Assembly (NCBI GenBank): GCA_029747015.1
Contig: JAKOGI010000008.1
Coordinates: 1,028,501 to 1,092,500 of the forward strand
Direction of reading: 5' to 3'
DNA length: 64,000 bases
Origin: Carnegiea gigantea
Lineage: Eukaryota > Streptophyta > Magnoliopsida > Caryophyllales > Cactaceae
Each line of letters starts with the position of its first letter. Position 1 is the stretch's first letter. Shown in pieces: positions 58,561 through 64,000 of this stretch. The notes below the pieces were generated by a model, which made no database searches, was not told where the DNA came from, and worked only from the letters and a program-made list of their open reading frames with translations. The translations under genes were made by a program, and so were the position numbers.

Positions 58561-61393
58561 ATCAGGGATCAACTACTCAAAGGTCAAGACATCAATGGTA
58601 AGTATAATTCTATGTCTCCAAATTCTTACAGAATCTCCTGAATTACTTCAGGTGATTGCGAAATGTTTTCATACCATTTACGCATGAGTTCATAAGTTAC
58701 AAACTCATGATATTTTCTTTTTTTTTTTTTTTTGGGGCTTCATCGTTGTGTTACTCAATAATGTGACATATTCCTTGATTCTGAATATGTTTTGCAGCAT
58801 GCAAAATTAATTAAGCATTTAGTCAGCACAGTTTAAAAATCAATTGAACTAAAGCCGGTGAATTGCAGTGATGAGCAGAACTTTCAAACTGATGATTATG
58901 GACATGTGATTAGGCCAATGGCTTCCGCTTTTGTTCATATGATTGTTATTGATTAATTAGGATGGAAAGATTTCCTAAACCGCCACAAGTGTGATTAGGC
59001 CAAGAGTTTGGGAAAGCTTGGGATAGAATAATATAACTCCATTTCAAGTAGCAGTTGGTCCCAGAGTTACGTCCTAGACACATTATTTTGCTCATCCTCT
59101 TTTTCTTACATTCCACTGCAGGGGGATTGACACCATGTTTGCAAGGTGTAAAAGGTTAATTACTCTTTACTTTGTGAGTTTGCTTTGTATATGTGCGTGT
59201 GTTTGTTTTCCTCCCCTTTTTTTAATTTTTTTTTAAAGAGTTTTATGGTTGTTTCTTATGATGGTTATGTATGAGAGCATAAATTCAGTTGTACTTTTGA
59301 GCCAGTTCATATTTACAGTTGATAAAATGTGTATGCAAGAAATCCTGACCCAGGAGACAGTGGTGATATGGATTTTGCTTTATGTGTGTTAACATGGATT
59401 TTGCTCTGGGTGTTCCCGGCTGCCGCCGCCCCCCCCCCCCCCCCCTTTTCTTAAGTAGTTTTGCGGTTTTTAGTATGATGGCTATGCACGAAAGCTGTAA
59501 AGTACGAACTACACTGTACTGTTTGAATTGGCCTGTTGCAGTGGTTGATTAAATGTGTAAATCCTAACTCAGGATAGTCATGTACTCATATGGATTTTTG
59601 TTTTTTCTTATCTTTCAAACTAAAAGAATCTGGAAAATAATTCATCTGTTTCTGCAAACTAATGCGTATGGTCCAAGTCCGGTGGTACTTCTACATTCTT
59701 GAAGTATTGCGAAGAATAGTTACTGCAACTGAGGCTAATAACTCAATTAACAGAGACTAAACATGTGTCTATTCGTGCACCAACACAATTAGTCTAGTAA
59801 ATCTTAAGGTGAATCAGGTGATAATAGGCATTCCCATGGAACGAACTAAGCATCACAATAACTATGTCGATCCTAGATGGTATCAATTTCAATGTTAAGT
59901 TCTCAAATAATGTCAATGTGCACCTAGCTTGCTTGCCTAGTCATACCCACTCAGTGATAAATGAAAATGCATCATCTTCATAGTTTCCATTCAACCTCCA
60001 TCTTAACAAAACATCCTAATGAATGGCTCCATTAGCAAGGAATTACCTGAACGCAGACAATTGGCAACTGCAAATCAACAATCTATCAAATGAGAACAAA
60101 CAAAACGAAACCCTTCATGGCAACCCATCAATTAAGCTAAAGCCAAGCATCCCATTTGAAAAGAGCTGGAACTTAGAGAGCCCGCAATGACAATGCATAG
60201 TTGAATCAAGGAACCTCAGTAACATCACCATTCATTCGCAAAGTATAGTGCATCAACTAGGGGTAACTAAAATGGAGAAATCGGCGCAAGAAAAAGAAGA
60301 ATGATCAACAAATGTCTACAAGGAATTCAATTCATAAGATTGGTTGCTTACTATCAAATTCAAGCTCGTTCGCTGCATAGGATACGAAGGCGTTTCTTCA
60401 GATCTGCGAAACGGTCGTCGAAACGGCTGATGCATCAATCAAATTGTCCTCCTCTTTTATTGCAAATGCAAATAAGTATCATCTTTTGATGGTGTCTTAA
60501 ATAATTCAAATAATTTTTCCTAATTTTTCTCTTTAGTTTTAGCAGAGTTTTGTCCCTTGTTTTAAATAATTCTTTTCAGATGCAACCAACCCCCTCCTCC
60601 CCCCGCCCCCAAAGTTTGTTTTTGAGAGACTATATAAGTTTGGAGAAAAACTTTCCTTTTACTCGTCGCATTCATATACTACTTAAGGTAGTTTGTTTAC
60701 AAATATCATCGTGGTTCCTATTGGTATCAATAACCTAGTAAGTGGCTAATGTAGGATCTCACATCAGAATTTTGCAATTTTTTATGCGTGACTCAATTTG
60801 ATCAACATATATGTTTATCTTTCAGATTAACAAGGCCGTTATATTGTTTAGGAAAGGAACAAGGCCATTATATATGTTTATCTTTCAAATTAAATTGATG
60901 GATAATTCATGCATGGGCAGCTGAACAATTATTCTTCCTTTATACCGTCATTGTAGTATTTCATTTCTTTTTTGCATGAGCTAGACAGTCGCTGGTTTTC
61001 TTTTTAACTGAGGCTGAATTGACATACATGAGAGATAATTATTGCAATGTTTCAGTGCTTGAAGAGTCTGGCTATGTCTGCTGTTCCGATTTCTAGTTTT
61101 CCATATGTTTTTCTAGAGGTTTTCTTTTCAGAGATGGGGTACGGTTTCCAACTCAACACACCAAAAACTCAATGATAGGAATAGTAATTTGTGCGTTCTC
61201 ATAGATTGTATGTACTCTAATGTCCGTTTAAACTGAAAATTTGTAGGAAAAAAGAAACAGTCACCGTATATTTTCACGATTACTTGACATTTCAGAAAAT
61301 TAAGGTATCACTTTTTGAGTTTCCTTAGACCATACACATTGTCAAACACACACATGCGAGTGCACACAAATACTGAAGAGGTTATTTAGACGT
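58561..61393. other. 3-prime flank of intact RLP and spacer
   Basis: 58561-59400 aligns loosely with the 3-prime flanks of copies 2 and 3. 59740-59830 repeats the ACATGTGTCTATTCGTGCACCAACACAATTAG-type module seen after copy 1 and at the ghost (window kept to short words: TTAGTCTAGTAAATCTTA). A 17-nt C run lies at 59429-59445. 59900-61390 shows no recognisable gene. Confidence 0.45.
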
Positions 61394-61705
61394 TCATCTG
61401 GAGAGTTGAAATTTCTGATGCTTCTTCCTGATGTACTGCTCAGCTTTGGCATCAATATCTTCACGCTCATCATCAAATTTTCTGTAGTTGTAATTAAGGC
61501 CCTGCTTACCACCATCTTGCTGTTGCTGCTGCCTTTGCTGTGCATTATAATTATAATTATAACCATAATTATGATTATAATTATAACTGCAATTCTGCTG
61601 TTGCTGCTGCTCGTTCTTCTTGAGGGGAGACAATATGTGAGAGAAATAAGTCTTGTTCTCATCCAACATACTCTCCGTCCTTACCACCTTTTTGGATGAC
61701 CACAT
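61394..61705 (-). CDS. DUF761 small protein, Gln/Asn-Tyr rich (103 aa)
   Basis: Plant-specific small protein of the DUF761 group, function unknown. ATG at 61705 gives MWSSKKVVRTESMLDENKT, then LSPLKK, a Gln run (QQQQQ), an Asn-Tyr repeat (NYNHNYGYNYNYN), a second Gln run, NYRKFDDERE, and the C-terminal DUF761 motif DIDAKAEQYIRKKHQKFQL. The frame is open 28 codons further upstream but without an ATG. Size and C-terminal motif fit the family; the repeats vary freely in relatives. Two relics of similar genes lie at 27.65 and 47.7 kb. Confidence 0.72.
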   Translation of the reverse strand: MWSSKKVVRTESMLDENKTYFSHILSPLKKNEQQQQQNCSYNYNHNYGYNYNYNAQQRQQQQQDGGKQGLNYNYRKFDDEREDIDAKAEQYIRKKHQKFQLSR

Positions 61706-61977
61706 TCTAGCTGCTTGTTTTCCTCTTTTGATTTGTGGAAGAATGTGATTTTCTATGGGGACGATGAGGAAGCAATCAACTTCAAACACCTATATATACT
61801 TGTTCCCCTCCCCCACAAAAAAAATCGGATAATTAATGTAATATCATTCGATTTCATTACAGGATTAGTTTTAATTGTAAAAAGGTCGCATTAGTTAATT
61901 TGGTGAGTGGAAACGTTCTTAATGAATTTCTCCCTGGGGTACATGAGCCACGTACATTGTACAACATGTTTCATTGG

Positions 61978-61978
<1 letters not shown>

Positions 61979-62039
<61 letters not shown>
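61979..62039. repeat. (AT)30 microsatellite
   Basis: Pure alternating AT for about 60 bp, about 270 bp upstream of the DUF761 start codon on its own strand. Likely polymorphic in length and prone to assembly error. Confidence 0.9.
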
Positions 62040-62041
<2 letters not shown>

Positions 62042-62459
62042 AAATACAGTATATATTTATTATCTAAAGGCACGCTAGCCGGCCATAGCATACCAGCTTT
62101 ACGAAGGTCGTATTTGGGTTGGACTAATTTTAGTTAGGTCATTTCTTAACCAATGACAATTTTGTTTGTTTGAGTTTAAGTCGGTTCATTTTCGGTTTTA
62201 TTTGTAATTTGGTCAGCTTAATGAGCTTGTTATGCAAAGACAAGTAATAACAACACATAAAGAGGAAACCCACATCATGGCTGATTCAACGCACATTAGC
62301 TGCAGAATTTTGGGGGGCATTTCATTTATATTTATGTTCCACTTGTGAATTTTTCTTTGTTAAATATGTATTGACTGTTCTTTTTTAAGGCTCTTTTTCT
62401 TTTCTCTAGAAAAAATACACTCAGGGCAATTAAGGAAGGAATGAGGCTCATTTCTTGAA

Positions 62460-62760
62460 GGAAAAAAGTGTATATTTTGACGGAAAAGTCGTTTTTTAGG
62501 GGAATTACATCCGTACAAAAACCACTGATCGAAATGGTCATTTCAACCGACCCGTCAAAAAATTCGACGGCAAATTTTTGATGGACTAACAGTCCGTCAA
62601 AATTCTTTCTGATGGACCATACTCACGGATTGACAAGACCATCAAAACTGATTTTGACCAATATTTTGATGGAAAAGCCAGTCCATCAAAATTCCAACTA
62701 GATAAATTTTTTTGACAGGATCCGTCAAAAATTCCGTAAATCATTAACTATGAAATTTTT
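62460..62760. mobile_element. CACTA-like subterminal repeat region (candidate)
   Basis: CCGTCAAAA / TTTTGACGG or close variants occur about eight times in both orientations (62478, 62553, 62585, 62600, 62640, 62680, 62715, 62730). Dense short inverted repeats of this form are typical near the ends of plant CACTA (En/Spm) elements. No CACTA terminus or transposase could be found in the window; the element would extend past 64000. Confidence 0.4.
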
Positions 62761-64000
62761 TTCATTTTTAATCAAAAATTAGTGTCGTAATTAAATTTCA
62801 TTGAAAATTATGCAACATGGAATAAAATGAACAAAAAAATACAGTAAAATTAGTCCCATAATTTCATTGAAAATTTGGTAACATTGATAAACATTAAAAT
62901 ACAATAGCAATTGCATTGTTCTAAAATTGTTATTAACTAGTACAAACATAAGTGCTTCTCCCACCTCTTGTTCCCATATCTCTTTCCGTGTTTGTGAACT
63001 AATAATTACAACCCGAAATCACAATTTGAGAGAAGTACAGTTCAAAATCACAAAATTGCGACCCAAACATCCATGATGAGAAATATAATCCAAAATTACA
63101 ACTTATACGCAGATCCAGTCAAACCAAATAACTTCAAACCTGCAACATAAAAAAGTAGGAAATATATTAAAAACAATTATCAGAGCTAAACTAAGATATC
63201 AATCCTCAGCTCCTAAACTTAGATATCAATCCTTAGCACCCAAAAATCTATCCTTGAAGCTAATGACTTGTTCACATACCACCAAAAAAAGTTATCTTCT
63301 CGTTCAATGACATAATTGAATCAAAAAGATTAATTTAATCACATATCTAAATTTTTAAAATTTAACTAATGTGTTTGAAAAGTTGGAGCTAATTTCTTGA
63401 AATTTGGAAACTAACTTTGAAAATTTTGGAAAATTTAAAATTTTTGAAAATTTTTTGAAACTGACTTTGAAAAGTTAAAAATTGGAAAAGTTGGAGCTAA
63501 TTTGGCGAAAATTGGTAACTAAAAATTGGAAACTAAAAATTGGAAAATTGACTTTGAAAAATTGGAAACTAAAAAGTTGAAAAAGTTGAAAATTTGGAGC
63601 TAATTTGGAAACTGACTTTGAAAAGTTGGAGCTAATTTGTTTTAAAATTTTGAAACTGACATCTCAAATTTGATAATTTTCATATCTGAAACTTCAAAAA
63701 ATTCAGATCTGAAGTTTCGGAAAATTTAGATATGAAATTTGGAAAAATTCAGATTTGAAAATTGAAAAATCTAACCTAATTAAGCAAGTCTGATCAAGTA
63801 AAAAAATATAAAATTATTTTCACAAATTATGAAATTACCACTCACATCATGAAATTTAAAGGTTCTAAAATTAGATCTTGAATTCGTAAGCTAAACAGAG
63901 GAATTAAAACTAATCCTAAATTACTAAAATTGAAACTAAAAACTAAAATTACACTACCTAAAACCTTAAAATTAAAACGTACATTACCTAGTTGATACCT
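62761..64000. repeat. AT-rich region with degenerate tandem repeats
   Basis: 63360-63760 is built from variants of GAAACTGACTTTGAAAAG and TTGGAGCTAATTTG, repeated at least five times, then AAATTCAGATCTGAA units. No coding capacity. It may be the interior of the element suspected to its left. Confidence 0.5.

Noticed and set aside
61706..61789. 28-codon N-terminal extension of the DUF761 protein
   Set aside because: It has no ATG; the first Met is at 61705.
1..64000. CRISPR array, operon, prophage or bacterial-type island
   Set aside because: Nothing of that kind; repeats are SINE, MITE, LTR and simple-sequence types of a plant nucleus.

Overview
Plant nuclear DNA, flowering-plant type. The genes carry GT-AG introns, and several belong to plant-only families: chloroplast sensor kinase CSK, DUF868, DUF707, DUF761, SAUR, a XERICO-like RING-H2 protein, and a GDSL esterase of the ENOD8/fucosidase-like group. 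Intergenic DNA is AT-rich and full of LTR, TRIM, SINE and MITE insertions. I cannot name the species; a dicot or magnoliid fits best.

Left half (0-25.6 kb) is ordinary gene space. In order it holds: the signal-peptide end of a reverse-strand gene cut by the window edge (1-111); a five-exon GDSL esterase/lipase (1213-3932, +); an uninterrupted DUF868 gene (5199-6158, -); a frameshifted SAUR (9012-9394, -); a nine-exon CSK gene (11896-16171, +); a thirteen-exon DUF707 gene (20190-22912, +); and a XERICO-like RING-H2 gene (25200-25631, +) with two ACGT elements upstream. Exon junctions were assigned by hand and all phases close.

25.6-33.6 kb is accessory. It holds a LINE RNase-H relic, DUF761 relics and a 5.1-kb LTR element without recognisable gag-pol (28472-33586). 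Inside that element sits a 1.22-kb head-to-head TRIM array (31468-32689) flanked by its own 5-bp target duplication TTGGG. Its LTRs are 211 bp and its internal domains only 71 bp.

35.8-58.6 kb is a receptor-like-protein (RLP) cluster made by tandem segmental duplication: a truncated copy (35843), a 5-prime relic (41228), two mutated full-length copies (41834 and 48662), a bodyless promoter ghost (53.65 kb) and one intact 851-aa gene (56005-58560). The intact protein looks chimeric. Its N-terminal half resembles the LRR ectodomain of subfamily XII receptor kinases (Xa21/FLS2/EFR type). Its C-terminal half is a Cf-type RLP: island domain, last LRRs, TM and short basic tail, no kinase. Insertions in one duplicated segment but absent from its paralogue (hAT-type MITE, Au-like SINE, a 1.9-kb element) give a relative order of events.

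58.6-64 kb holds a small DUF761 gene (61394-61705, -), a long (AT)n tract and a region of CACTA-like subterminal repeats. Another recurring feature is a set of at least sixteen G or C homopolymers of 10-22 nt scattered over introns and spacers.
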